Assembly: GCA_039583875.1 (NCBI GenBank)
Contig: CM077165.1
Coordinates: 68,250,757-68,314,756, forward strand
Direction: 5' to 3'
DNA from: Platanthera guangdongensis
Taxonomy: Eukaryota > Streptophyta > Magnoliopsida > Asparagales > Orchidaceae
DNA length: 64,000 nt
Shown one piece after another: positions 1 to 10,429 of this stretch; position 1 is the stretch's first letter; every line of letters starts with the position of its first letter. Made by a program: the position numbers and the translations under genes. Below the pieces are notes generated by a model, which saw nothing but the letters and a program-made list of their open reading frames with translations, searched no databases and was not told the origin of the DNA.

Positions 1-622
1 GTTCTTAGCGTAATGCTGGAGTTAAGAGGAATCCTTCGTCAGCCGAGAGCCCGATCGAATAGTCTTAGCGTTCAGGTGAGCGATATCCCTATAGCTAGGT
101 GAGCTCATTTTAGTGGAACCTCCACGACCAAGTCTCCGCCTTAATTAATTTGAAACTTAGGATCTCTTTTTATTAAAAGTTTATTTTAGTTCAAATTCTA
201 TTCGATGCCGTTACGCTAATCTTTTCATCGGCTCCACCTTTATTGCTTTTCCTTTTATGCTACCATTTTCGGTCGTTTTGCTTTAATATATATAAAAAAT
301 ACCTGACAAATAATTATCAGTAAAATAATAGTCCCCTCCAGGGAAGAGTAAAAATAATCAAACCGACCCCGAGAATAATACGACCTCGATATTCCACCCC
401 GGAATATCCTGTACTACACACGATAGGTGCACTTACCTCCTTTCGTTAAAACTCGATCTAAACCGTTTTATATCCAAATTAATAAATCTGCACACCCCGT
501 TTTCTAAATAAAAACCATAAATACGCTTTTCTTAAATAAACCGCTCGGGGCGCCGCGGGAATTCTCACCAATTTTTGGAGTTTTAACCGCATCAAGTTTT
601 CGGACCCGATGCAAAAATATCA
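1..622. other. LTR-like remnant, unassigned
   Basis: No ORF or repeat I can name. The stretch is AT-rich with GC-rich islands (for example around 541-560), and it stops abruptly where copia pol homology begins near 623-626. The last bases before the junction end in CA, and the general style (phrases such as ggtgcactta and catcaagttt) resembles the 3' part of a Ty3/gypsy LTR. Without the other end or a sister copy, the family and orientation cannot be fixed. It may be an element that truncated the old Sirevirus on its 5' side. Confidence 0.3.
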
Positions 623-625
623 ATC

Positions 626-1297
626 AATGAGTCTTTGTATAGCGGGATAATTGGCTTCCTTCTATACCTGTCTGCTAGTAGGCCTGACATCATGTATGCC
701 ACATGTGTTTGTGCTAGGTATCAAACCTGCCCTAAAGAATCTCATTACTCTGCTGCAAAGAGAACCTTGCGGTATCTTAAGGGCACACTAGATCTTAGCC
801 TATGGTACACTAGAAATAGGGATTTTGATCTAACATGATTTTCAGATGCAGACTTTGCAGGTTGCAAAGAAGACAGGAAAAGCACTACTAGAACCTGTCA
901 GTTCTTAGGAAGAAGGCTAGTTTCTTAGTGCAACAAGAAGCAAGCTAGTGTGGCTATATCCACTGCTGAGTCAGAATATATATCAGGAGGCAGCTGTTGT
1001 GCTCAGCTGCTGTGGATCCAACATTAGCTCCAAGATTACAACCTTCAGGTAAGTAGAACTCCTCTCAACTATGATTCTACAAGTGCTATTTCTATTGCTA
1101 GGAAACCTATCTCACATAGCAGGACTAAGCATATAGAAATAAGATATCATTTTATTAGGGAGCATGTGGAGAAGGAAGACATAAGTCTTGAGTTTGTCCC
1201 CAGAGACAAGCAAGTGGCTGATATCTTCACTAAACCATTAGATGAAGCAAAGTTCAACACCCTTATATTTGAGTTGGGTATGTTGAACTTAGCATAG
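626..1297 (+). pseudogene. Sirevirus pol remnant: end of RT and RNase H
   Basis: This is the C-terminal part of a Ty1/copia polyprotein. It starts within the sequence leading to the ASRPDIMYATCVCARYQ motif (about 676-726) and runs through the RNase H motifs SDADFAG (842-862), TAESEY and the C-terminal HIEIRYHF-like segment, ending at a TAG at 1295-1297. It aligns by eye with the intact equivalent in the element at 24647-37889. Several in-frame stops break it (836-838, one near 927, one near 1024). Protease, integrase and most of RT are missing because the 5' side is truncated near 623. It marks the oldest recognisable element in the nest, on the + strand. Confidence 0.85.
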
Positions 1298-1753
1298 CTT
1301 CAAAAACTCCCTTTTGTATTTTTTAGTACAGGTATTATTCCTCTTGCTGGACATACAAACTCCCCAGTAGTATCGGTTCACTGATGCTTCTACTGAGGGG
1401 GAGTAAGTTACTCTAGAGAAAAGAGAGAAGGTCAGCCAATGGAAGGTCCAACCCCCATCCGCCTATTATACAGAAGTCAAAAAGGGGGAGAGATAAGAGA
1501 AGGTCCTAACAAGGGGGAGACATAGCAAGTGGGAGAGATGACAAAGGGGAAAGAAAGACATGTGCCACTCAAGTAAGGACAAACACCTTACAACAAAATA
1601 AGGGGAGTAAGTGATGCTCACCATACAGGCAGGAAATGAGGTACACTTACTTATAGCTTATCAGAATTTCAATATTTATTTTGCTTTATAGGTTGTGTGT
1701 GTCATTGACCAAGGAAAGAAATGAGGGTGTGACTTCTTCAAATAGTGGGAGAT
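1298..1753 (+). other. Sirevirus 3' noncoding region with several polypurine tracts
   Basis: There is no ORF between the pol stop and the LTR, so this element had no extra 3' ORF or has lost it. The stretch holds repeated purine runs: gggggagtaagt near 1396, aagggggagagataagagaa near 1482, caagggggagacata near 1510, agtgggagagat near 1530, ggggaaagaaag near 1546, and gtgggagat immediately before the LTR (1745-1753). Clusters of polypurine tracts upstream of the 3' LTR are a known Sirevirus trait. The tract at 1745-1753 is the likely plus-strand primer. Confidence 0.6.
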
Positions 1754-1955
1754 TATTGGGTCCATTGTTCCCAATGTCCCGGATTTGTGAGAAGTCAAAT
1801 AGGTCAATGCCACATACATCCACTGTATTTGATGTACATTTGATGTCTTGAGTGCAGGTTAGTCCATTTCATATTGAGTGGACATGTGGACACAATAAGT
1901 GGTTGCTGGACATAGCAAAAATCAACCAAGTCTATAGGCATTGAGTGGAGCAAGC
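1754..1955 (+). mobile_element. Old Sirevirus 3' LTR, piece 1 of 4
   Basis: The LTR begins TATTGGGTCC (a mutated TGTTGGGTCC). By eye it aligns with the first ~200 bases of the LTR of the element at 24647-37889 read on its own strand (shared stretches include gggtccattg/gggtacattg, tgtatttgatgt and gtgcaggttag). It breaks at 1955, where Gypsy-1 inserted, and continues at 14229, 24248 and 37890. The four pieces total about 2.4 kb, a normal Sirevirus LTR length. Confidence 0.8.
1951..1955. repeat. Target-site duplication CAAGC of Gypsy-1
   Basis: CAAGC occurs directly before the 5' LTR (1951-1955) and directly after the 3' LTR (14229-14233). A perfect 5-bp duplication is the expected mark of Ty3/gypsy integrase and shows that both ends belong to one insertion. 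Confidence 0.92.
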
Positions 1956-2091
1956 TGTAACGCCCCGAAACTCAAAAGAGCGACGGGAGGCATTTTGAGC
2001 CAAGTTTGGAATTTGACAGGGATCATGCGGCCTGAGACACGGGCGTGTCATACGATGTGTCCTTGGCGAGTTGTGGCGTGTTTGACAAAGG

Positions 2092-2365
2092 GCCTGCTGT
2101 GTCGACACAGGGCCTGCTGTGTCGACACAGGTCCTGCTGTGTCGACACAGGGCCTGCTTTGTCGACACAGGGCCTGCTGTGTCGACACAGGGCCTGCTGT
2201 GTCGACACAGGGCCTGCTGTGTCGACACAGGGCCTGCTGTGTCGACACAGGGCCTGCTGTGTCGACACAGCTCCTGCTGTGTCGACACAGGGTGTGCTGT
2301 GTCGACACAATGCCGTGTCGACATAGAGTGCCGACACAGGGTATGCTGTGTCGACACAGAGTGTC
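2092..2365. repeat. 20-bp tandem array with a 14-bp palindromic core (11 units)
   Basis: The core gtcgacaca recurs at 2101, 2121, 2141 and so on to 2301, exactly every 20 bp for 11 units, followed by irregular copies near 2324 and 2351. Each unit is the perfect palindrome CTGTGTCGACACAG plus the spacer ggcctg. Since 20 is not a multiple of 3 and the unit has no stop, all six frames stay open and give Cys-rich 20-residue repeats, which explains the overlapping ORFs. It lies in U3, upstream of the TATA box. Confidence 0.95.
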
Positions 2366-3495
2366 AACACAGGGGTCTTGATAGGGTCTTGACTAAATGT
2401 CCCGACACAGTTTGAGTTTGTCGCAGACATGTACTGCTCCGGTTTGTGAACCGTGCAGTGTTCGGCCCAATTTTTCGAGGTCAGACCTGGATCATAGCCG
2501 TACATTTCTTTATGTTGGAATCCGACGGCTGGACACTATTCCTATTGGGATATACCCGAGTGTAGGGTTTCAAAACCCTCATCTTCTATTCGCTGGTTCT
2601 CTGTCTAAGTTGTAGAGAGAGGGGAGAGCAACAAGGAAGAAGAAGTCTAGATCCGGTCACCGACAGAGCTTCGAAGATCCAAATCACGAACCGACTTCGG
2701 ATCTATGGAGGCAAGGCAATGACGGTGCTTTTCATCCGCATACTTGTCCATGGCACCAAGAAAGAATGCTAGGGTAATGATTCTCTACTTGAGCATGTGA
2801 AGCTCTTCTTTTCCCTTGCATAGGAAGCCCGCTCTCGCGAGTTTGCGGTGAGTTGAGGCGTTCCTTTGGGTAGACATGAATAGTCCCCGTTGTGTATATG
2901 TAGAGTTCGTAATCGAGAATGGATATAGACGTGATGTGTGAAGCCTACCCAGACAAGTTGGTCTTGATCGGTGATGTTGCATTGCATAAATGGATGGAGA
3001 AGACTTCGTGCGAATGTTTGTTTTTCGGGTTTTGTATGTGTTAGATTGAAATAGGGAGCCTTGGGGATTAACCCCAAGGTACACCCGGAAAACTGGGCAG
3101 ATACGAGATTCTGCCAACTTGGTGGCCTGGGAGCCAACTTGAACATAACCGGGTTATGTGAAGCATGTAACGGAAACGGGACACAGGAGAAGTTTGACCC
3201 GCGCATATGGCTTAAATTATCATTGCGATGTGAGCACGGGCTAGACGGAACCATACCCGTTCTATGTCGTTCGGTGTGAGCCATTGGAATAGATGAGGGT
3301 CTTCGGCGGTCTATGGCTTAAATTGACGTAACCCATGTCGGGAAGACAAAATTCTCATAGTTTGGCCGTCAAAGTGGAGGTGGTGAGACCGGGGTGTCTG
3401 TGGCTTAAATTGACGTGACATTGACCAGTTCACCGAGAATGTGCCCTGAGTGAACGGGGCGTGTGGCCGTGCGTGCCAATGCCTGTGATGCAATG

Positions 3496-3505
3496 TATAT
3501 ATATA
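3496..3505 (+). promoter_or_regulatory. Candidate LTR TATA box of Gypsy-1
   Basis: TATATATATA run about 1,540 bp into the LTR, at the same relative place as TATATAAAT in the Gypsy-7 LTR (56282-56290) and a longer TA run in the 3' LTR (13681-13694). The U3 of this family would therefore be about 1.5 kb. Assigned by position and sequence only. Confidence 0.5.
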
Positions 3506-4039
3506 CTGCTTGGTTATGCTAATAAAGTGCAGGGAAGGAGCATCGCCGCCCCGATTTGGGGGAGGGATCGTTATAATTTGGTCAGCATTGCTGACCGTTG
3601 CTTTGGTTTGCCACCGCTGCGGTGGATTGTGCTTACAGGTGCTGCGAAGCCGAGCGATAAATAGCGGGCCAAAGCCCAAGTTGCTGTGCCGGCCCTCGAA
3701 GGCCTAATTTTGAGTGTTTTCTTTTATTCATGTATGGTCGACCTGCGTGCCGAGGTTTGAAAAACATGTAATTTGAGGAAAACAATTGTAAGGTCATAAG
3801 GCCAGTACTTGTGTATTTGTACTTCATTCCTGTTGGCTTTATAGTGGACATTCATGCTAGTGTTGGGTTCTTTATTAATGCAACAATTTTAATTGCTTCC
3901 GCTAGAATGCTCTATGTAGGACGTTGATATTAGTTGGATGGTTTCCATTGAGTAACCACTCGGTCTGTCTGTGGTATATGACGTCGGGCCCCAGCCGGAC
4001 CTACTGCTATATGCTATGTGATGGACAGGGGATGTTACA

Positions 4040-4058
4040 ATTTGGTATCAGACTACTG
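4040..4058 (+). other. Gypsy-1 primer binding site (initiator Met tRNA)
   Basis: Directly after the LTR, TTTGGTATCAGACTACTGG contains TGGTATCAGA, the complement of the 3' end of plant initiator Met tRNA. The match is good over about 10 nt and then diverges. It sets the 5' LTR boundary at 4039. Confidence 0.85.
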
Positions 4059-4265
4059 GTTTCGGTCAGGCTTAAATTGAATTCGTGGTCAAATTATTTT
4101 TAAGGGGTGGTGAGAGCATGTGTGTGCGTCATCATTATAACAACAAAAGAACCCATGAATGTCCACTTAGGAATGAAAATACACGTGTTTAAGGAACCTG
4201 CATGTTCCTATAATTATTGTTTGTAATTTTGTTTGGTCGCTTAACAGTGTTTTGTACAACTATAG

Positions 4266-5423
4266 GTGACCAGAAGCGGTGCTGGGCTGTCGGAACGCCG
4301 AGTTTCTGAGGCTAGTAGTGCACCAAATAATGCTCCTGCAACACCTCCATCGGCTGAAACCATACGATTGGTTGCCGAAGCAGTGTTTACCATGATCAAT
4401 GCGCAGCCTGCAAGGCAAATGCAGCAGCCCGCTCCTGTGATGGAGCAGGTACCTCTTCCAGAGGTTGAGCCGAGAAGAGTGGAGCAGGTAGTAGTGGAAC
4501 CGTTGGTGCCGAGGAGGGAAACCGAGAGACATCTCAAACATGTCATGAGCTTTAATCCTCCGGTATTCTTGGGGTTGGGAACCCCATCTCAAGCTAAAGA
4601 CTGGCTCTCCTGTGTGAAGAGAGTTTTGACAGCGACGGAGACGGAGGAGTGGCAGATGACCACTATAGCTACGTTCCTGTTGGATGGAGACACTAGGCTG
4701 TGGTGGGAGGGTTTGGAGCTGCATCTATTGAGAGGAAGGCAACTTATAGATTTCTCGATGGAGGATTTCTCGAGACTGTTCTTGGCTAGGTACCTCCCTT
4801 CGACTCAGAGGATAGCTTTGGAGAATGAGTTCCAGAGGTTGGTACATGGAGAGAGTAGCGTGGATGAGTATCTCCACGAATTCACTTGGTTTGGTCGGTA
4901 TGCTAGCTCCACCATCGTTGATGAGGAGCGCAAGACAAACCGATTCTACGAAGGTCTGAGAGATGACTTGAGGCTACAACTCTCGGGGCCGATGACGCAG
5001 GGCTTCTTGAACCTGGTCAACACGACCCGGTCCTTGGAGTAGGACATGAAGAATGTTCAAGCGAAGAAAATCTTGGGTGATAAGAAGTCTGAGTTCAAGG
5101 TGCTGGCTAACTCAAAGTCTGGGTACCGTAAGTTCTTTAAGAAGGCTAGGACTATGGGTCTAGCTCCTTCTTCCGGTGCTTCTGGGGTGACTACGGGTTG
5201 GACCCCGGGTGCATGTTTCACTTGTGGAAAGCCGGGGCACTTTGCCCGTGACTGCTGGAGCGGACGTCGCAAGTCCGAAAGGAAGCCGGGAGCAACTTAT
5301 GAAGAGAAGGGCAAGACGGTGGAGTCAACCGCGTCCCATTATGCTCTAGCTCAACCAAGGGTTTATAATCTTGGCCAACAGGAGGCCATCAAACAAGCGG
5401 ATGTGGTGACAGATACGGTTTAA
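4266..5423 (+). pseudogene. Gypsy-1 Gag (capsid and nucleocapsid), interrupted
   Basis: Structural protein that would form the virus-like particle and bind the element's RNA. The retrotransposon Gag capsid region spans about 4550-5040 (motifs ATFLLDGDTRLWW and FYEGLRDDLR). The zinc knuckle C-X2-C-X4-H-X4-C (CFTCGKPGHFARDC) is intact at about 5214-5255. The in-frame reading begins at GTG (4266), with no ATG at that spot, so the initiator seems to be lost. An in-frame TAG at 5040-5042 separates capsid from nucleocapsid, and TAA at 5421-5423 ends the frame before protease. Confidence 0.88.
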
Positions 5424-5490
5424 TTTGTAGCAAGTTAACTTTCTTTAAATACTTGTTATGCGTATGTTACCTTACCACTGCTTGTTTAGA
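5418..5490 (+). other. Intron-like insertion between gag and protease
   Basis: Compared with Gypsy-2, where ADVVT runs straight into the protease FEFP-LFDTGASHSF segment, Gypsy-1 has about 70-75 extra AT-rich bases here with stops. They include gtttaattt near the start and tgtttag near the end, so GT...AG ends can be drawn, but joining them does not give a clean open frame. It could be a decayed intron, a small insertion, or sequence that Gypsy-2 has lost. Confidence 0.4.
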
Positions 5491-7741
5491 ATTTGTTTTG
5501 ATTTGTGAGTTTCCGGAGAGAGCACTCTTTGATACAGGATCTTCACACTCCTTCTTGTCTGAAGGATTCATATCGTGCATCAGAGTACCTTCTTCGATGG
5601 CGAAGGACAAGTTGGATGTGTTGTTACCGAATGGGTGTTCGATGCACGCAGATAAAATCTGCGGTGTTAAGATTCGTATTGGGAATCAAGAGTTTGATCT
5701 GCAAGCGTCGTTACTACCGCTGGTGGAGTTCGACGTTATATTTGGCATGGACTGGCTCTCGGAGCAGCAAGCCTATATTGATTGCGGTCGCAAGGAATTC
5801 AAGTTGGGAGCAAGTCGTGAGACGACTTTTACGGGCTTGAAAGGGTCGAGTAAGACGTTGATGTCTGCTCTTCAGGTGGTGAAGGCGGTTCGTGCTGGTG
5901 CAGAGCTGTTCTTTACACTAGTGGAGGTTGTAAAGACGAAGCCTATGTTGGATAGTATTTCAGTGGTAGCTGAGTACCCTGATGTGTTCCCCGCCGAACT
6001 TCCTGGAGCCCCACCTTAACTTGAGATAGATTTCACGATTGAGCTAGTGCCAGGTGCGAAGCCTGTTTCACGATCTCCGTATCGGCTAGCGCCTAAGGAA
6101 ATGGCAGAGCTGAAGGTGCAACTTCATGAGTTGTTGGCGCAAGGGTTTGTGCGTCCAGGTTTGTCGCCTTGGAGCGCACCAGTCCTCTTTGTAAAGAAGA
6201 AGGACGGGAGCTTGAGACTTTTTATTGATTATCGGGAGTTAAACAAGCTAACGGAAAAGAATAAGTACCCAATCCCAAGGATCGATGATCTTTTTGATCA
6301 GTTGGTCGGGTCGACTGTGTACTCTAAGTTGGATCTTAAGTTTGGTTACTATTAGCTGAGGATAAGGGATAGTGATATCCCTAAGACAGCGTTCAGTACA
6401 AGATACATGCATTACGAATTTACGGTCATGCCGTTTGGGTTGACTAATGCGCCGTCGGTGTTCATGTATTTGATGAACCAGACGTTCAGGGGGTACTAGG
6501 ACCATTTTGTGATTGTCTTCATCGACGATATTTTGGTGTACTCGTAGAGTGAGGAAGATCACTTCAGGCATCTTCATTTGGTTTTGGAGATGCTAAGGAG
6601 GAATCAATTGCACGCCAAGTTCTCGAAATGCGAGTTTTGGCTATCCTCAGTGGCATTCCTCGGTCATATAGTGAGTGGTGAGGGTATTACAGTGGATCCG
6701 ACGAAGATTGTTGCGATACGAGAGTGGCCTGAGCTTTCTACGGTAGCGGAAGTCCGGAGCTTTCTGGGGCTTGCCGGTTATTATAGGCGCTTCGTGGAGA
6801 ACTTCTCGCGGATAGCGTTACCTCTCACTACTTTGACGAGGAAAGAGCAGAAGTTCGTTTGGATGCCGGAGTGCACACGAGATTTTGAGGAGTTGAAGTG
6901 TCGGTTGACCATGGCGCCAGTTCTTAGTTCGTCGTGTGGGACTAAAGGTTTTGAGATTTATAGCGATGCTTCGGGTAGTGGTTTGGGTTGTGTGTTGTTA
7001 CAGTATGGAAGCGTTATAGCATATGGCTCAAGATAGCTGAAAGTGCATGAGAGGAATTATACGGTCCACGACTTGGAGTTAGCGGCCGTGATTTTTGCCT
7101 TGAAGCTGTGGGGAAATTATTTGTACGGTGTGAAGATTGATGTCTACACCGATCACAAGAGCCTGGAATATTTGCTGGATCAGAAAGATCTGAACATGCA
7201 GTAGTGTAGGTGGATGGAGTTCTTGGGGCACTATACATTCAAGATCCACTACGTGCCTGGTAAAGGCAATGCGGTTGCGGACGCGTTGAGTCGCCGAGCC
7301 CCAACTCAAGCTAATTGGCTGTCGCTCCATGATGAGCGGTTGGTTCGGGAGTTAGAGGCGTTGGAGATCTCTTGCGTAGACAAGCAATCAAGTGCGGAAG
7401 CTTTATTGAATTGGAATGAAGTCCAATATGACCTGGCTGATTGGATTCGACATGCTTTGGATATGGATGTCCACATGAAGCAACTCATGATAGAGGCTCT
7501 GGATGAGTCAAATTACCAATTTGTTGTGGAGGACAGATTACTTTGGAAAGACGGTCGTCTGTGCGTCCCAAGCGTGGGCAATTTGTGGGTGGAATTGTTG
7601 TACGAGGCGCATCATACCAAGTACTCAATTCACCAGGGGAGCACGAAGATGTACCGCGATGTTAAGAAATTATTCTGGTGGCCAGGACTGAAAAGGATGT
7701 GGCGCTCTACGTGGCGAAGTGTCAAACTTGCTTCTTGGTGA
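5453..7741 (+). pseudogene. Gypsy-1 pol part A: protease, reverse transcriptase, RNase H, integrase start
   Basis: Domains in order: aspartic protease with DTGSSHSF (about 5531-5554); RT with [19 protein letters not shown] (6191-6247), [12 protein letters not shown] (6428-6463) and the catalytic FIDD (6518-6529); RNase H with [15 protein letters not shown] (6953-6997) and DHKSLEYLLDQ (7151-7183); then the integrase zinc-binding region (HHTKYSIHQGSTKMYRD, 7610-7660). In-frame stops occur at 6017, 6353, 6497, 6545, 7034 and 7202. Several lie where sister copies have CAG, as expected for methyl-cytosine deamination. A one-base deletion in an A run near 7690 shifts the frame. Confidence 0.9.
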
Positions 7742-8738
7742 AGGCGGAATGCCAAAAGTCGGGAAGATTCTTGAAATCCTTGCCTATTCCGGAGTGGAAG
7801 TTCGACGACATTACTATGGACTTTGTGCACGGGCTGCCAAGGTCGCAAAAGGGGAACGACGCCATTTGGGTGGTCGTAGATCGTCTAACAAAGGTGTTGC
7901 ATTTCATTCCGCATAGGAAGGATGATCCGGTTTAGAAATTGGCAAAGCTGTATGTGGATAATATTGTGCGGCTTCATGGTATGCCCCGCAGCATCATGAG
8001 TGACCGAGATGGGCAGTGCACGTCCAATGATTGGAGGCTGGTGCAGCAGATGTTGGGAACAAAGCTGAGTTTTAGCACAGCCTTTCATCCGCAGACGGAT
8101 GGGCAGACCGAGAGGGTCAATAGGACAATGGAAGATATGATTCGCATGTGTGTCCTGGACTTTGGAAAGCAATGGGAAGACCACCTATACTTGGTGGAGT
8201 TCACGTACAACAATAGCTACCAGGCAAGCATACAAATGGCGCCCTTCGAGGCCCTTTATGGTAGAAGATGTCGCACGCCGTTGTCTTGGTTGGAAACGGG
8301 CGAGTCAAAGTTGTACACGCGACTAGATGTAGAGGATGCTACTTCTTTGGTGAGAACCATTCGGGAGAGGTTGCTAATCGCTCCGGACCGCCAGAATAAG
8401 TACTATAATGCCAATCACATGAATGTGGAGTTCGCTATTGGCGATTGGGTGTACTTGAAGATCAAGCCGTTCAAGGGTGTCTCGCGGGTGCGGCGCTTGA
8501 AGAAGCTAAGCCCGAGGTACCTTAGACCGTTTGAGGTTCTGGAGCGGATTGGTGAAGCAGCGTATCGGTTGAAGATGTCAGTGGAGCTTAGTGGTCTACA
8601 TGATGTATTCCATATATTGGTGCTACGGAAGGAGGTGCAAGAGCCTACGCAAGTGATCGTGGTCGATCAAGCGCCGATCGATAGTGGGTTGACGACGAAG
8701 GTCAAGCCCGTATGTATTGAGGACTCGCAAGTCAAGCG
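7678..8738 (+). pseudogene. Gypsy-1 pol part B: integrase core to start of chromodomain
   Basis: Continues after the frameshift. It holds the integrase zinc cysteines (CQTC, about 7720), the core with TMDFVHGLP (7814-7840), SDRDGQ (7999-8016) and [19 protein letters not shown] (8083-8139), and the C-terminal region (GDWVYLKIKPFKGVSRVRRLKKLSPRY split over 8440-8520, LHDVFHI near 8597). A TAG at 7933-7935 interrupts it. At 8738 the frame is cut by the solo LTR. Reading resumes exactly in frame at 11821 once one copy of the 5-bp duplication is removed. Confidence 0.9.
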
Positions 8739-9204
8739 TGTAACGCTCCCGGTTTTTCTTTGTTTTGATTGATCTTGGATTCGCGTTATGATGACGCATT
8801 TCCGACCTTTCGCCGTTGTAGAGCGTGGTATTAGCTCTTTAGGTTGTTTGTGTATCCTGGTTGTAGCCTGTTAGCAAGATTCCCCAGCTAGCCGGAGTCT
8901 ATTTTGGTGACTCGGTTGGGCCTCTTAGGGAATGCTTGTGTTTTGGATTCGGGAAGTGTTCGCCCGAGTGTGTGATCGTCGGATGTTGTTTTCGACCTCA
9001 CTGTTGTTTTCTTAGCTTGGGTGTTTAGCTACGGTGCGAGTTTTGGTCGAAGTCCGGGATCGTTTTCTTTCACGTCGTTTCGATGTTAGTTTTGTTAGCT
9101 GTAATGCTTGTTGTGTTGTGCATGACCTGATGTGGCCGAGCTTGTTAGGCTGGTGTTTGTTTTTTTTAGCTAAGGAGTTAGCTGTTTTTTTGGTGTAAGT
9201 TTGG

Positions 9205-9640
9205 GTGACACGGCCTGGGTCACGGGCGTGACCCAGGGCGTGTCGTGCTCGGGTAGAGCTCTCCTTCGTATGGTCGACGAATTTTGGTCGACGAGTGTTT
9301 TTGGTAGGAACACGACCTGTGACACGGGCGTGTCCCCCTTCGGTTCGTCGAGCTGCGCTCGAGGGTCGTCGGGCGGTGTTTTTGTGAGTACACGGCAGTG
9401 TCACGGGCGTGTCGTATCGGACACGGGCGTGACACGGGGCGTGTCTCTCTGTTCGACGATCGGCGCTCGACGATCATCGAGCAGTGTTTGAGTTAGTACA
9501 CGGCCTGTGACACGGGCGTGTCCCCTGTTTCGTCGAGCTGAGTTCGACGATCGTCGAGTGGGTAGGTGGGTAGATGTGTGAGTACACGCCCCATGACACG
9601 GGCGTGTCGGGCCGTGTCACGGGCGTGTCTGGGGCGTGTC
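9205..9640. repeat. GACACGGGCGTGTC / GTCGACGA motif cluster in the solo LTR
   Basis: Imperfect repeats of roughly 80-110 bp, each with an inverted GACAC..GTGTC motif (perfect copies at 9321-9334, 9509-9522 and 9595-9608) followed by tcgtcga/tcgacga elements. The same composite occurs in the LTRs of Gypsy-2, Gypsy-5 and Gypsy-7. Confidence 0.8.
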
Positions 9641-10386
9641 CCGTACTTTTCTCCTGAGTGAACCTTTTTTTGCCGTGAACCGTTTTTCCTCCTCATTTTC
9701 GTCGTTCCCGAGCCGGGAGAGCTTCCAGCGGAAGGTTTTGAGAGGAGGCGGTGGTTTTTGGCCAGTGTTTGCGGGAGGGAGCTCGTTTGTCTCGTGCGAT
9801 AGCGGTTTTGGCTTGCTCTCGTCTAGATCTTCCCTTCCATGTAAGTTTTTCTTGATTTAGGGTTGATTCTAGGAGTTAAGAATTTTTGATTGCCTTTATT
9901 CTTCCTCAAGGCTTTAGTTTTGGTCTTTTAGGTGGCCGATCTTGCCGCCGGTGCCAAGCTTTGGAGATAGTTGTTGTTTTTCCTGGAGATGGAGGCAAGT
10001 GGCTCCCTTGCCCTTGCCAAATGATTTTCTAACCTTTACTCTGTTTTCATTTCCTGTGCGTTAGCTTTGTTCTCTTTATTTTTCCTCCCTAGAAGTTAGA
10101 GTAGCAGGTTGAGTTGTTAAATCAAGCTTTAAATCAAGTGGCTATTTCTTATTTTCTAGATTTAAATCAAGCTTTTCTCTCTTTTTGTCTCGGTTTGGTG
10201 TCCAGTGGGTAGCTAGAGTTAGGGTAAGGTTGCGTTTAGTTATAGTTTAAGTTTAGTTGCTATAGCCCTGAGTAGTTAGGATGGAAGGGATGGTTGGGAT
10301 TAAATTTCCAACTCTCTATTTCCGTGCATTGAGAGAGTTTAGGCTGCGGTCTTAACTAAAATTTACGTTTACCCTGAGTAGAAAGC

Positions 10387-10429
10387 GATGACAGCGTTGA
10401 GTGAGCCGAGTTCACTCAACGCCGTCATC
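10387..10429. repeat. 18-bp-stem inverted repeat in the solo LTR
   Basis: gatgacagcgttgagtga, a 7-nt loop, then tcactcaacgccgtcatc: 17 of 18 positions pair. A second, weaker inverted repeat with the same gcgttgagtga/tcactcaacgc elements follows at about 10459-10490. The motif is also the core of the repeats in the old Sirevirus LTR piece at 14229-15026. Confidence 0.85.

Larger units (their letters stand above)
1956..4039 (+). mobile_element. Gypsy-1 5' LTR
   Basis: Runs from TGTAACGCCCCGAAACTC to GGGGATGTTACA, TG...CA bounded. The first part carries the 20-bp palindrome array (2092-2365). The 3' half (from about 3400) is conserved among all Tekay LTRs here, including Gypsy-2 and Gypsy-7. 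The likely TATA box is at 3496-3505. The ORFs crossing this LTR are by-products of the array and have no family match. Confidence 0.9.

Noticed and set aside
2092..2365. CRISPR-like array
   Set aside because: The repeats are 20 bp with about 6-bp near-identical spacers, lie in an LTR of a plant element and have no cas genes. It is a minisatellite.
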